Source: GCA-2733415 sp965178635 (GTDB lineage: Bacteria > Bacteroidota > Bacteroidia > Flavobacteriales > Flavobacteriaceae). Taken from it: 64,000 nt of DNA. A program made the position numbers and the translations under genes. Below the pieces are notes generated by a model. It had not been told where the DNA came from. It did not search any database and saw only the letters and a list, made by a program, of their open reading frames with translations. Below are positions 45,961 through 54,512 of this stretch, piece after piece. Within the stretch, counting starts at the first letter, position 1. Each line of letters starts with the position of its first letter. The stretch spans positions 62,001-126,000 of the forward strand of contig CBCXVT010000034.1 of the NCBI GenBank assembly GCA_965178635.1. The letters are read 5' to 3'.

Positions 45961-46584
45961 CTATTGTCTTTCTTTTACTTTTTGGGTGTTATATCTTACT
46001 GGCCATTTTGAGGCAATATGGGGTTTATGAGGATTATGACAATTTACACATGTCATTGATGCCCTTGGTGGCGCCCAACTTCCAATACGTTTACCATGCG
46101 CACCACCTTTCCAATCTTCAAATTGTTTAGTATGGCATTGATTACATAGATTATAACTTTTGTTGAAATCTATTTTATTATTTGTTAAACTTTTTAAGTT
46201 ATCCATATCATCACCATTATGACACGTCAAGCAATTCATTGTATTTTCATTAGCATGAACTAAATTAATATCCCAATGTGCTCTTTTACCAGTATTGTTT
46301 TGTTGTAATTCACTTAACGATTTTGAATGACACTCAGTACAAGCGTATGACTTAATTTGACTTTTTCGCTCAGGTATTAAAAATGTATGTTCACCTTCAG
46401 TAATTTCAATTGTTTTTACATGGTCTATATATTTATCAGAAGTAATAGTTGTTCCATGATAATCTCTACTTTTTGCTTCAATCTTATCAATTACACCGTG
46501 ATACTCTTCTTCATGATGCTTACATGAAGTAAGCGTTAACATTAAAAAAAGTATATATATTGATATGTTTATTTTCTTATACAT
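45961..46584 (-). CDS. Tetrahaem c-type cytochrome lipoprotein of the nap operon
   Basis: A 207-residue exported protein with four CxxCH sites (CTECH, CLTCH, CNQCH, CVNCH). The lipoprotein signal ends at TLTSC (about residue 21). It is not NapC, which would carry an N-terminal membrane anchor and NapC/NirT fold; the lipid anchor replaces it. It is placed between napB and the FeS protein gene and may carry electrons from the FeS/NrfD pair to NapB. Confidence 0.85.
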   Translation of the reverse strand: MYKKINISIYILFLMLTLTSCKHHEEEYHGVIDKIEAKSRDYHGTTITSDKYIDHVKTIEITEGEHTFLIPERKSQIKSYACTECHSKSLSELQQNNTGKRAHWDINLVHANENTMNCLTCHNGDDMDNLKSLTNNKIDFNKSYNLCNQCHTKQFEDWKGGAHGKRIGSWAPPRASMTCVNCHNPHKPHIASKWPVRYNTQKVKERQ

Positions 46585-46595
46585 ATTTTATAATC

Positions 46596-47277
46596 TTATT
46601 TAGCTCTTTTAAACACTCCTATATCTGTAGTTTCCTTATTATTAAGAACATGACATTGCCTACAGTTTATACGCTCTGGATGTGACACTCTAATCTCTTT
46701 TGGAGCACTTGGCCCAGCGTGACAAGATAAGCAGTTTTCATGTAATTGTATTTGATGTGGTATAACAGGTGGGCTTCCATTTAAAGCGTTATTAACTCCA
46801 GTTTTTGGAGCAATAACTTCATTATATGTAAATCCTTTAAATAAACCATCTGTTTTTTCTACTACATGACACTGTCTACAGTTTACCAATTCAGGATGTG
46901 GCGTTACAGGAGCATATGCATTAAAACTTTTCTGTAAACCCACCATTATGATGACATTTTAAACAACTGTTTTCTCCCATATTTCGTTCATCCTTTACAG
47001 GATGCGGAATACTTGGCGGGGCTCCGTGATAGGCTCTATTATCATAATAAGTATTTAATGTCCTTTGATGATTTTCATCAACTGGCATTTTTGCATACTC
47101 CAATGCATATTCAGATCGTTGAAACACACCTTTCTCTGAAGGAATCAGAGAAATCGAGCTCGTTTTTTCCGTAGATATATACGCTTCTTCTAAACCAGAT
47201 TTGTAACTAAAGTTCCAAATAGCGATAAAAGCTGCGAATAAAATAACGAATAATGATATAATTCCTAGTCTTTTCAT
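46596..47277 (-). pseudogene. napB: napB-type tetrahaem small subunit of periplasmic nitrate reductase, frameshifted
   Basis: Two overlapping frames together make one protein of about 226 residues if one base is removed near 46929 (minus strand reads GTTTTAATG). The first part has an N-terminal membrane anchor (about 7-26), then RAYHGAPPSIPHPV and haem site CLKCH. The second continues with VTPHPEL-CRQCH, then PPVIPH-CLSCH and SHPERI-CRQCH. NapB normally has one PPxIPH...CxxCH...CxxCH module; here it occurs twice, giving four haems. As written, the frame stops 16 residues after the first haem's region starts, so the second module would not be made from the first start. A sequencing error is possible. 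The operon neighbours are intact. Confidence 0.82.
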
Positions 47278-47280
47278 GAA

Positions 47281-49608
47281 TTAAGCCTTTTCTACTTTAA
47301 CAGCACATTTTTTATAATCCGGTTCTTTTGAAATTGGACAAAAAGCATCTAACGTAACATCGTTAATTAACATGTTTTCATCAAAAAACGGAACAAAAAC
47401 TTGCCCTTTAGTTGGCAAACCTCTTTCATTTATAGAAGCTGGCAATACACAAGAACCCCTTCGTGATGTTACTTTTATTTTTTCTCCATTTCTAATTCCT
47501 AACGCTTTTGCATCTGCTGGATGAAATTCAGCATAGGCATGTGGCATTGCTTTGTGTAGTACAGGTATTCTACGAGTCATAGATCCTGTATGCCAATGTT
47601 CTATTACACGACCAGTATTTAACCAAAATGGGTATTCCTTATCCGGAACTTCTGGTGCTGGTTCATATGGACGTTGCCAAATAACAGCTTTTCCATCAGG
47701 CTTCCCATAAAAATGAAACTCTTCATCATTTGAACAAGCAGGGTCATATTTAGAGTTAAAACGCCATTGCGTAGATTTACCGTCAACATAAGGCCATATT
47801 GCTCCAGATTGTTTCTTTAATACTTCTAACGGTGCCATTTCATGCTTCTTACCTGCATGAAATTGACGATATTCATTATAAATTTCTTCAACGTGGTTTT
47901 CTTCTGAATAAGGGAATAAATCTCCATACCCCATACGTTTAGCCACTTCAATTGTCATCCAAGCATCAGGAGTGGTTTCCCCAGGTCCTTCCACCATTTT
48001 ATCCCAATGTTGAGTTCTTCTTTCTGAGTTACCATACAATCCTGATTTTTCAATATGCCATGATGCTGGTAAAATCACATCTGCTACATCAGAAGTTGGG
48101 GTTGGAAACACATCAGAAACTACAACAAAACAAGATTCTTTTTCCATTCCTGGACGGAATCTACTCGTTCTAGGCAATGATACTAATGGGTTCACAACTT
48201 GAGTCCATATAAACTTAATATCCCCCCTATCAACTGCTCTAAACATTTCAGTAGCATGATATGTTGGTTTTGAAGGAATTCTTTCCACAGGAACTTTCCA
48301 AATTTTTGCAGCCTTAGCCCTATGTTTAGGATTCATTACTACACCTTTTGGTAATTTATGTGTAAATGTTCCTACTTCACGAGCTGTCCCGCATGCAGAT
48401 GGTTGTCCTGTTAAAGAAAATGGTCCATTACCTGGTTGAGAAATTTTACCAGTTAACAAGTGTATGTTATAAATAATATTATTCATCCATGTACCTCTTG
48501 TATGTTGGTTAACCCCCATACACCATAGAGACATTACTTTTTTATTTGGATCACCAAAAATTGAAGCCAAATACTTAATATCTTTTACAGATACTTTAGA
48601 ATATTTTGCGACTTTTTCTGGAGTATAATCTTCCAAAAAGGCCTTGTATTCTTCGAAATTTATTTTTTCAGGCTTGTCTTTAAATTTGTATCTATCTTCA
48701 AGACCATAACCCATATTAGTAAGCCCCTTACTAAAGTTACAGTATTTCTCGACAAAAGACTTATTAACCCAACCATTATTAATTATCTCATAACATATAG
48801 CATTTCCTACAGCTAAATCAGTTTGAGGTTCAAATAAAATTGATCTATTTGAAGCCATACTTGAACGAGTTGTCCTTGTTGCAAAATCAATAATCTTAGC
48901 TCCTCTATTATTTTTTTGTTCTAACATTCTTGAGAATAATACTGGATGCATTTCTGCCATATTATTCCCCCATGTTACATAGTAGTCTGCATGGTCAAAA
49001 TCCTCATAACATCCCATTGGTTCATCTGCCCCAAAAGTAGTTAAGAACCCTGCAACTGCACTAGCCATGCATAAACGAGCATTACAATCTAAATTATTTG
49101 TACCAATGGCACCTTTCATAAATTTAGAAGCTACATAACCTTCAGGAATTGTTGATTGCCCTGAAGTATACATTGCTACCGAATCTTTACCATGTTTTTC
49201 AATGGTTTCTTTCATTTTATTTGCAACTAAATCTAAAGCTTCATTTATTGGAGTTTTGACATATGTTCCATTCTTTTTAACCAAAGCGTGCGTTAATCTA
49301 TCACTAGATTGAATACACATAGTTTGGTGGTATCCTTTTACACAAAGAAGTCCTTTATTTACAGAAGAGTTAGGGTCACCTTTTACAGCAACAGCCTTTC
49401 CGTTTTCAACCCCAACTAAAATACCACACCCAACACCGCAAAAACGACAAGGTGATTTTTTCCAATCTAGATCACCTCCTTTCGGTAGATTCTTTTCTTG
49501 TTCTTCAGCAAATATTATTCCTGGAAACATAGTTGCCGCAGCAGTCATTGCTGATAGCACTGCCATTTTTTTAATAAAACTACGTCTATTACTTAAAGAA
49601 GTATACAT
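47281..49608 (-). CDS. napA: Periplasmic nitrate reductase catalytic subunit
   Basis: A 775-residue Mo-bisMGD enzyme reducing nitrate to nitrite in the periplasm. The Tat signal has RRSFIKK at 8-14; the 4Fe-4S ligands are C54, C57, C61 and C89; the likely molybdenum ligand is C180 in RLCMASAVAGF. A C-terminal molydopterin dinucleotide-binding domain carries GRVIEHWHTGSMTRR. The length is slightly below that of E. coli NapA (828). It starts 6 bp after napD and ends 3 bp before napB. Confidence 0.94.
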   Translation of the reverse strand: MYTSLSNRRSFIKKMAVLSAMTAAATMFPGIIFAEEQEKNLPKGGDLDWKKSPCRFCGVGCGILVGVENGKAVAVKGDPNSSVNKGLLCVKGYHQTMCIQSSDRLTHALVKKNGTYVKTPINEALDLVANKMKETIEKHGKDSVAMYTSGQSTIPEGYVASKFMKGAIGTNNLDCNARLCMASAVAGFLTTFGADEPMGCYEDFDHADYYVTWGNNMAEMHPVLFSRMLEQKNNRGAKIIDFATRTTRSSMASNRSILFEPQTDLAVGNAICYEIINNGWVNKSFVEKYCNFSKGLTNMGYGLEDRYKFKDKPEKINFEEYKAFLEDYTPEKVAKYSKVSVKDIKYLASIFGDPNKKVMSLWCMGVNQHTRGTWMNNIIYNIHLLTGKISQPGNGPFSLTGQPSACGTAREVGTFTHKLPKGVVMNPKHRAKAAKIWKVPVERIPSKPTYHATEMFRAVDRGDIKFIWTQVVNPLVSLPRTSRFRPGMEKESCFVVVSDVFPTPTSDVADVILPASWHIEKSGLYGNSERRTQHWDKMVEGPGETTPDAWMTIEVAKRMGYGDLFPYSEENHVEEIYNEYRQFHAGKKHEMAPLEVLKKQSGAIWPYVDGKSTQWRFNSKYDPACSNDEEFHFYGKPDGKAVIWQRPYEPAPEVPDKEYPFWLNTGRVIEHWHTGSMTRRIPVLHKAMPHAYAEFHPADAKALGIRNGEKIKVTSRRGSCVLPASINERGLPTKGQVFVPFFDENMLINDVTLDAFCPISKEPDYKKCAVKVEKA

Positions 49609-49614
49609 ACAGTA

Positions 49615-49851
49615 TTAATTTTTAGGTGTATTAAATCCTGAAACCATTGCTAGTAATTTTAAACTCTCAATATTTTCAATTTTCATTTTTATTTTTTTTT
49701 CATCTTCATCTGTTTCCGTATCTGTAACAACTACTAATATGTCTTTGTTTTCTGCAGGTATAACGTCACACTGATTTATCTCTTTCAATGCTTTTATCAG
49801 CTCCTCTTTTTTTCCTTCGTGTGGATGAGCTAAATAACTTATGATTGCCAT
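49615..49851 (-). CDS. napD: NapD-type chaperone
   Basis: A 78-residue ferredoxin-like-fold protein with the NapD pattern: an initial ISYLAHPHEGKKEELIKAL strand-helix, a central DILVVVTDT strand and a C-terminal IESLKLLAMVSGF. NapD binds the NapA Tat signal during cofactor insertion. First gene of the nap operon, with napA 6 bp downstream. Confidence 0.85.
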   Translation of the reverse strand: MAIISYLAHPHEGKKEELIKALKEINQCDVIPAENKDILVVVTDTETDEDEKKIKMKIENIESLKLLAMVSGFNTPKN

Positions 49852-49874
49852 ATATTACTGATTTTCTTGATACT

Positions 49875-49918
49875 GTAAATTACTCATTTTTTTCCTCAAA
49901 ATTAGATGACATTTATCA
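49875..49918 (-). promoter_or_regulatory. FNR-type box and -7-like element of the nap operon
   Basis: Read on the minus strand the box is TGATAAATGTCA (complement of 49907-49918; one mismatch). It lies 34 bp, centre to centre, upstream of TAATTTAC (complement of 49875-49882), a degenerate -7. The predicted operon is napD-A-B-tetrahaem-FeS-NrfD. Confidence 0.6.
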
Positions 49919-49956
49919 TATGTGTTTTATTTAAATTAGGTCTAAATAATTTAGCA

Positions 49957-50000
49957 TGATTTATATCATAAAACCAACAAGAATAATTGCGTTATATTTG
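49957..50000 (+). promoter_or_regulatory. FNR-type box and -7 element of the molybdenum cofactor operon
   Basis: TGATTTATATCA (49957-49968, perfect arms) lies 34 bp, centre to centre, before TATATTTG (49993-50000, perfect -7). It faces away from the nap promoter; the two boxes are 50 bp apart. Confidence 0.75.
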
Positions 50001-50045
50001 TAAATACATAACGGATTGAAAATCCTTTTAGAAAATCACATAACA

Positions 50046-51221
50046 ATGATAGGTGTAGAAACAGCGTTACAATTAGTTGAAAAAAACATACTTGAGCAAA
50101 AATATATCAGCGTAAAGTTAGATGCATCACTAAATTGTGTGTTATCAAAAGACATTATTTCACCAATAAATATGCCTCCTTTTCAACAGTCTGCAATGGA
50201 TGGTTATGCACTTAACTTATGTAATACTTCTGTATATACTATTATTGATGAAGTAAAAGCAGGTGATGGACATAACCCCATATTAAAAAATGGTGAAGCA
50301 ATACGCATTTTTACTGGCGCGCCAGTACCTGAAACAGCAAATGCTGTTGTAATGCAAGAAAAAACAATCACAAAAAATGGTTCTCTAGAACTTCAAAATA
50401 TTGTTGTAAAAAATGATAATATTCGTCCAAAAGGGGAACAAGTAAAAAAAGGAGGAATTGCTTTAAAAAAAGGAACCAAAATCACACCTGCAGCAATTGG
50501 CTTTTTAGCATCACTTGGAATTACTGACGTTGATGTTTATAAGCAACCTAAAATATCACTTATAGTCACTGGTAATGAATTGACAATTCCTGGGCAACCA
50601 TTAGAATACGGAAAAATATTTGAAAGTAACTCTATGATGTTAGCAGCAGCATTAAAAAACATAGGCTGCTCAAATATTAACATACAATACGTTAACGATG
50701 ATTATTCAGCAACAAAAAAGTTATTAGACAACTCTATAAATTCAAATGATATTGTCATAATTACAGGAGGTATCTCTGTAGGAGATTATGATTTTGTGGG
50801 TAAAGCTTTAAATGAACTCAAAGTAAACGAGATATTTTATAAAGTAAAACAAAAACCAGGAAAACCACTATATTTTGGAAAAAAAGAAAATACTGCGATT
50901 TTTGCTTTACCTGGTAACCCTGCAGCTGCTTTAAGTTGCTTTTACATTTATGTATATCCTGCTTTACAGAAAATATCAGGACATGCAAAAATTCATCTTA
51001 AAGGTACAATAGCGAAATCCTTATCAACTTTCGATAAAAAAGGGAATCGCGCTCAATTTTTAAAGGCTATTTTTTCTGATAATTCTGTTTCTATTTTGGA
51101 AGGACAAAGTTCAGCTATGCTTCAAACTTTTGCTCTAGCAAATGCTCTAGTTTATTTACCAGAAGAACACAACAAAATAGAAGTTAATGACGATGTTCAA
51201 GTAATTCTTTTACCAAATTAA
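50046..51221 (+). CDS. moeA: Molybdopterin molybdotransferase
   Basis: A 391-residue MoeA, which inserts molybdate into molybdopterin-AMP. It carries the opening segment PPFQQSAMDGYAL, FTGAPVPETANAVVMQE, the GNEL and ITGGISVGDYDFV motifs of the MoCF_biosynth domain and GKPLYFG then LPGNPAAALSCFY. The start was moved from TTG 50016 to the ATG at 50046, which better fits the family start. First gene of the Mo operon. Confidence 0.93.
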   Translation: MIGVETALQLVEKNILEQKYISVKLDASLNCVLSKDIISPINMPPFQQSAMDGYALNLCNTSVYTIIDEVKAGDGHNPILKNGEAIRIFTGAPVPETANAVVMQEKTITKNGSLELQNIVVKNDNIRPKGEQVKKGGIALKKGTKITPAAIGFLASLGITDVDVYKQPKISLIVTGNELTIPGQPLEYGKIFESNSMMLAAALKNIGCSNINIQYVNDDYSATKKLLDNSINSNDIVIITGGISVGDYDFVGKALNELKVNEIFYKVKQKPGKPLYFGKKENTAIFALPGNPAAALSCFYIYVYPALQKISGHAKIHLKGTIAKSLSTFDKKGNRAQFLKAIFSDNSVSILEGQSSAMLQTFALANALVYLPEEHNKIEVNDDVQVILLPN

Positions 51222-51227
51222 TCAATA

Positions 51228-51567
51228 ATGAATTATAAAATTAAAAGTCGAATTTGGATTGAATTAGATGACAATGTGCTATTAGGCGAAGGAAGAGTTC
51301 GTTTACTTAAAGCTATTGAATCTACTGGTTCGTTATCTAAGGCGGCTAAAAATTTAAACATGTCATATAAAAAAGCTTGGACTTTAATTGATGCTGTAAA
51401 CAAAAACCGCTAAACATCCTGTAGTCACAACAAGTATTGGAGGAAAAAACGGTGGAGGCGCTCAATTAACAACATATGGTAAAACACTAATTACCGCCTT
51501 TGAAGACATCAACAATAATTGTTGGGATTATTTAGACAAACAAATATACAAGATTGATAGTATATGA
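51228..51567 (+). pseudogene. modE: ModE-type winged-helix regulator, frameshifted
   Basis: A reconstructed protein of about 112 residues when one base is removed near 51410 (AAAAACCGC). The first part has the ModE N-terminal winged helix (ESTGSLSKAAKNLNMSYKKAW at about 31-51); the second continues PVVTTSIGGKNGGGAQLTTYGK, the ModE wing. No molybdate-binding TOBE domains follow. Uninterrupted, it would be a short ModE-like DNA-binding protein. As written, translation stops after 61 residues. It overlaps the next gene by 4 bp (ATGA). Confidence 0.82.
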
Positions 51568-52308
51568 TCACTGAGCTTATAAACATATGGCCATTTTTAG
51601 CAATCTTACCGGTTGTGGCTTTTTTATACGCAAGTGTTGGACATGGTGGTGCAAGTGGCTATTTAGCATTAATGGCATTGTTTTCTTTTTCATCAGAAAT
51701 AATGAAACCTACTGCCCTACTTTTAAATTTATTTGTTGCTGCTATAGCTTTTTATCATTATTACAACCAAGGTTATTTTAACAAGAAATTATTTTTGTCT
51801 TTTGCAGCAGCATCAATACCAATGGCATTTTTAGGTGGCTTAATAACTATTGACGCTTCTCTTTATAAAAAAGTATTAGGTGTTTTATTAATTTTTGCAA
51901 TTCTGAAACTATTAAATGTTTTCGGGAAAGAGAACCAAAAAATAAAAACAAATTAAAATTTGGCAAGGAGTTATAGTTGGTGGTATTATTGGTTTTTTCT
52001 CTGGTTTAATAGGTATTGGTGGCGGTATTATATTAAGCCCAATAATTTTATTACTTCACTGGGGAAAAATGAAAGAAGCCGCTGCTGTTTCTGCTTTGTT
52101 TATTTGGGTTAATTCTGCAGCAGGCTTGGCTGGTCAACTAAGCACAGGAGTAACTTTAACATCACAATCAATAATGTTGGTTGCAATTGCTTTAATTGGC
52201 GGGTTTTTTGGCGCTTATTTAGGAAGTCAAAAATTTAATAACAAGATTCTCAAAAACATGTTGGCATTTGTTTTAATTATAGCATCAGTAAAATTGATTT
52301 TAACTTAA
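51564..52308 (+). pseudogene. TSUP/TauE-SafE-type permease, frameshifted
   Basis: Two halves of about 130 and 115 residues form one 247-residue membrane protein when one base is removed in the A/T-rich run at about 51940-51957. The first half has ASVGHGGASGYLAL, the first TSUP motif; the second has GFFSGLIGIGGGIILSPI, the second motif, and about eight hydrophobic segments in all. TSUP proteins export or import sulfur anions. Its place between modE and mobA suggests an oxyanion such as molybdate, tungstate or nitrite, but that is inference. Its stop overlaps mobA by one base (TAATG). Confidence 0.85.
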
Positions 52309-52892
52309 TGACACAAAAAAAGCACATAACAGGTATTATTCTCGCTGGAGGAAAAAGCTCTCGAATGGGTACAGATAAAGGCTTTCTTTCTTTTAATGGA
52401 AAAACATTTATCCAACACAGCATAGATGCATTAAGTCCGTTAGTAGATGATATTATTATTGTGAGTAATGATTATAAATATGATAGTTTCAACTTAAAAC
52501 GAGTTGAAGATTTAATTAAAAACTCAGGGCCAATAGCTGGTATATATACCGGTTTATACCATTCAAAAACAAATAATAATATTGTTTTAAGCTGTGATAT
52601 ACCTATGATTGATCACATTGTTTTAGAAGAATTAATTCAACAAAACACAGCTGAGGTTGATGTCACTCTAATAGAAAGCAAAAATAAGCAAATGCCATTA
52701 ATTGCACTCTATAAAAAAGATTGCATACACAAATGCTTAGAACTGTTAAATACGGGAGAAAGACGATTGAAAGTATTAATTGAAAACCTAAAATCGAAGA
52801 TAATATTATTAGAACAGCCTTTAGAAAAACACACCGCAAATATCAATACACAATTAGAACTAAATACATTAATCAATGAACTTGAACATTAA
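52308..52892 (+). CDS. mobA: Molybdenum cofactor guanylyltransferase
   Basis: A 194-residue MobA that attaches GMP to molybdopterin to make the MGD cofactor required by NapA. It has the nucleotidyltransferase motif LAGGKSSRMGTDKGFLSF at about 12-29 and an acidic metal site CDIPMID. It overlaps moaD by 17 bp in another frame. Confidence 0.93.
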   Translation: MTQKKHITGIILAGGKSSRMGTDKGFLSFNGKTFIQHSIDALSPLVDDIIIVSNDYKYDSFNLKRVEDLIKNSGPIAGIYTGLYHSKTNNNIVLSCDIPMIDHIVLEELIQQNTAEVDVTLIESKNKQMPLIALYKKDCIHKCLELLNTGERRLKVLIENLKSKIILLEQPLEKHTANINTQLELNTLINELEH

Positions 52893-53109
52893 ATATTTTG
52901 GAATGCTCACCGAAGTTACTCAGTGTCAAGAAGAAACAATAGAGTTTACACAAACGACTGTTTCTGAGTTGCTGAATGCTCTTTTTAATAAATACCCAAC
53001 TTTAAAAGAAAAAAACTTTCAAGTAGCACAAAATCAGACATTAGTTACAACAGACGCTACAATTTCTAACCCTGAAATTGCTTTATTACCACCTTTTGCA
53101 GGAGGTTAA
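52876..53109 (+). CDS. moaD: Molybdopterin synthase sulfur-carrier subunit
   Basis: A 77-residue ubiquitin-like protein ending in the diagnostic PPFAGG tail, whose last glycine is thiocarboxylated. It pairs with MoaE encoded 17 bp downstream. Overlaps the end of mobA. Confidence 0.94.
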   Translation: MNLNIKYFGMLTEVTQCQEETIEFTQTTVSELLNALFNKYPTLKEKNFQVAQNQTLVTTDATISNPEIALLPPFAGG

Positions 53110-53126
53110 TATCAAAATAAAAAAAT

Positions 53127-53570
53127 ATGAAAACACATAACATAAAAAACGTTTTTAAAGACGGTGCTATATCTTCTGAATTTATTGCAAACTCTATAGC
53201 AAAGCATCAATCAAAAACAACTATTGGTGCACATAACATCTTTTTAGGTCAAGTTCGCGCAGATGAAATTGACAATAAAATAGTTGCCTCAATTGAATAT
53301 ACTGCATATGAAGATATGGCAAATGAAAAATTTCATGAGATTAGAGAAGCTGCTTTTGAAAAGTTTGATCTGACTTGCATGCACATTTACCATAGTTTGG
53401 GTAATGTAAAAGCTGGCGAAATTTGCTTATTTGTATTTGTATCGTCAAAACGAAGAAAAGAAGTTTTCCCAGCAATAGAATACATTGTAAATGAGATAAA
53501 AGCTCATGTACCAATCTTCGGAAAAGAAGTCTTTGAAGATGCTTCTCACCAATGGAAAGTAAATAGTTAA
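53127..53570 (+). CDS. moaE: Molybdopterin synthase catalytic subunit
   Basis: A 147-residue MoaE with the conserved ATTIGAHNIFLGQVR-type opening (TTIGAHNIFLGQVR), YTAYEDMANEKF, HSLGNVKAGE and the FVSSKRRKEVF segment. It converts cPMP to molybdopterin. Slightly shorter than some homologues but complete. Confidence 0.93.
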   Translation: MKTHNIKNVFKDGAISSEFIANSIAKHQSKTTIGAHNIFLGQVRADEIDNKIVASIEYTAYEDMANEKFHEIREAAFEKFDLTCMHIYHSLGNVKAGEICLFVFVSSKRRKEVFPAIEYIVNEIKAHVPIFGKEVFEDASHQWKVNS

Positions 53571-53600
53571 ACTTATTAAAAAATCATCAGATCATACAAA

Positions 53601-54512
53601 ATGGTAGATATCACACATAAAATTAACACATTAAGAGTTGCAACAGCTCAAGCTGTAATTAAGGTCAGTAAACCAGAAACTATAGCTGCAATTAAAAACA
53701 ATACCGTACCTAAAGGTGATGTGTTTGCTATGAGTAAAGCATGTGGGTTGTTAGGCGTTAAAAATACACCTTTAATCTTGGCAGACTGTCATCCGCTACC
53801 TATTGAATATACAGGAATTGAATATGACATTAACGGTTTAGAAATTACTGTATTGTGTACCATAAAAACTATTTATAAAACTGGTGTTGAGGTTGAAGCC
53901 ATGCACGGAGCAAGTGTTGTTGCATTAAATATATATGATATGTTAAAACCTATTGATAAGGGTGTTGAAATTCATCATATAAAACTCTTACACAAAAAAG
54001 GCGGTAAATCTGATTTTAAAGATAAATTCAGGAAGGATCTTACTGCTGCTGTTATTGTATGTTCAGATACTATTTCTGCTGGTCAAAAAGAAGATAAAGC
54101 AGGAAAAGCTATTATTAAAAAATTAGAAGAAAGTGATGTTGTTATTTCTGATTACATCATCATTCCTGATGAAAAAGATATTATTCAAAATAAAGCAACA
54201 TTTTATCAAGAACAAGGCATAGATTTAATTATTTATACTGGAGGAACTGGTTTATCAAAAAGAGATGTAACTCCAGAAGCGTTATTGCCCATATTAAACA
54301 GAACCATTCCTGGTATTGAAGAAGCCATACGTAGTTACGGACAAGAACGTACACCATATGCAATGCTTTCAAGAAGTATAGCTGGTACTTTAAAAGACTC
54401 TTTAGTGTTAGCTTTACCTGGATCAACAAATGGCGCAAGAGAATCAATGGATGCTATATTTCCTTCTATTTTACATATTTTCAGAATTTTAAAAGGCGCT
54501 AGACACGACTAA
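53601..54512 (+). CDS. moaCB: Fused MoaC-MoaB protein
   Basis: A 303-residue fusion. The N-terminal MoaC (about 1-150) has a KGDVFAMSKACGLLGVK, HPLPIEYTGI and MHGASVVALNIYDM pattern, forming cPMP. The C-terminal MoaB/MogA-like domain (about 150-303) has CSDTISAGQKEDKAG, IIYTGGTGLSKRDVTPE and LALPGSTNGARESMD, adenylylating molybdopterin. Both halves are complete. The fusion is known in Bacteroidota. The stop overlaps moaA by one base (TAATG). Confidence 0.93.
   Translation: MVDITHKINTLRVATAQAVIKVSKPETIAAIKNNTVPKGDVFAMSKACGLLGVKNTPLILADCHPLPIEYTGIEYDINGLEITVLCTIKTIYKTGVEVEAMHGASVVALNIYDMLKPIDKGVEIHHIKLLHKKGGKSDFKDKFRKDLTAAVIVCSDTISAGQKEDKAGKAIIKKLEESDVVISDYIIIPDEKDIIQNKATFYQEQGIDLIIYTGGTGLSKRDVTPEALLPILNRTIPGIEEAIRSYGQERTPYAMLSRSIAGTLKDSLVLALPGSTNGARESMDAIFPSILHIFRILKGARHD

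Noticed and set aside
49919..50045. A molybdenum cofactor riboswitch in the moeA leader
   Set aside because: The leader after the predicted transcription start is only about 40 bases and shows no stable multi-stem structure.
51564..52308. Two independent small membrane proteins at 51564-51956 and 52069-52308
   Set aside because: The two parts carry the first and second TSUP motifs in order, and the sequence between them continues the second half in its own frame from about 51955, so a single broken gene fits better.
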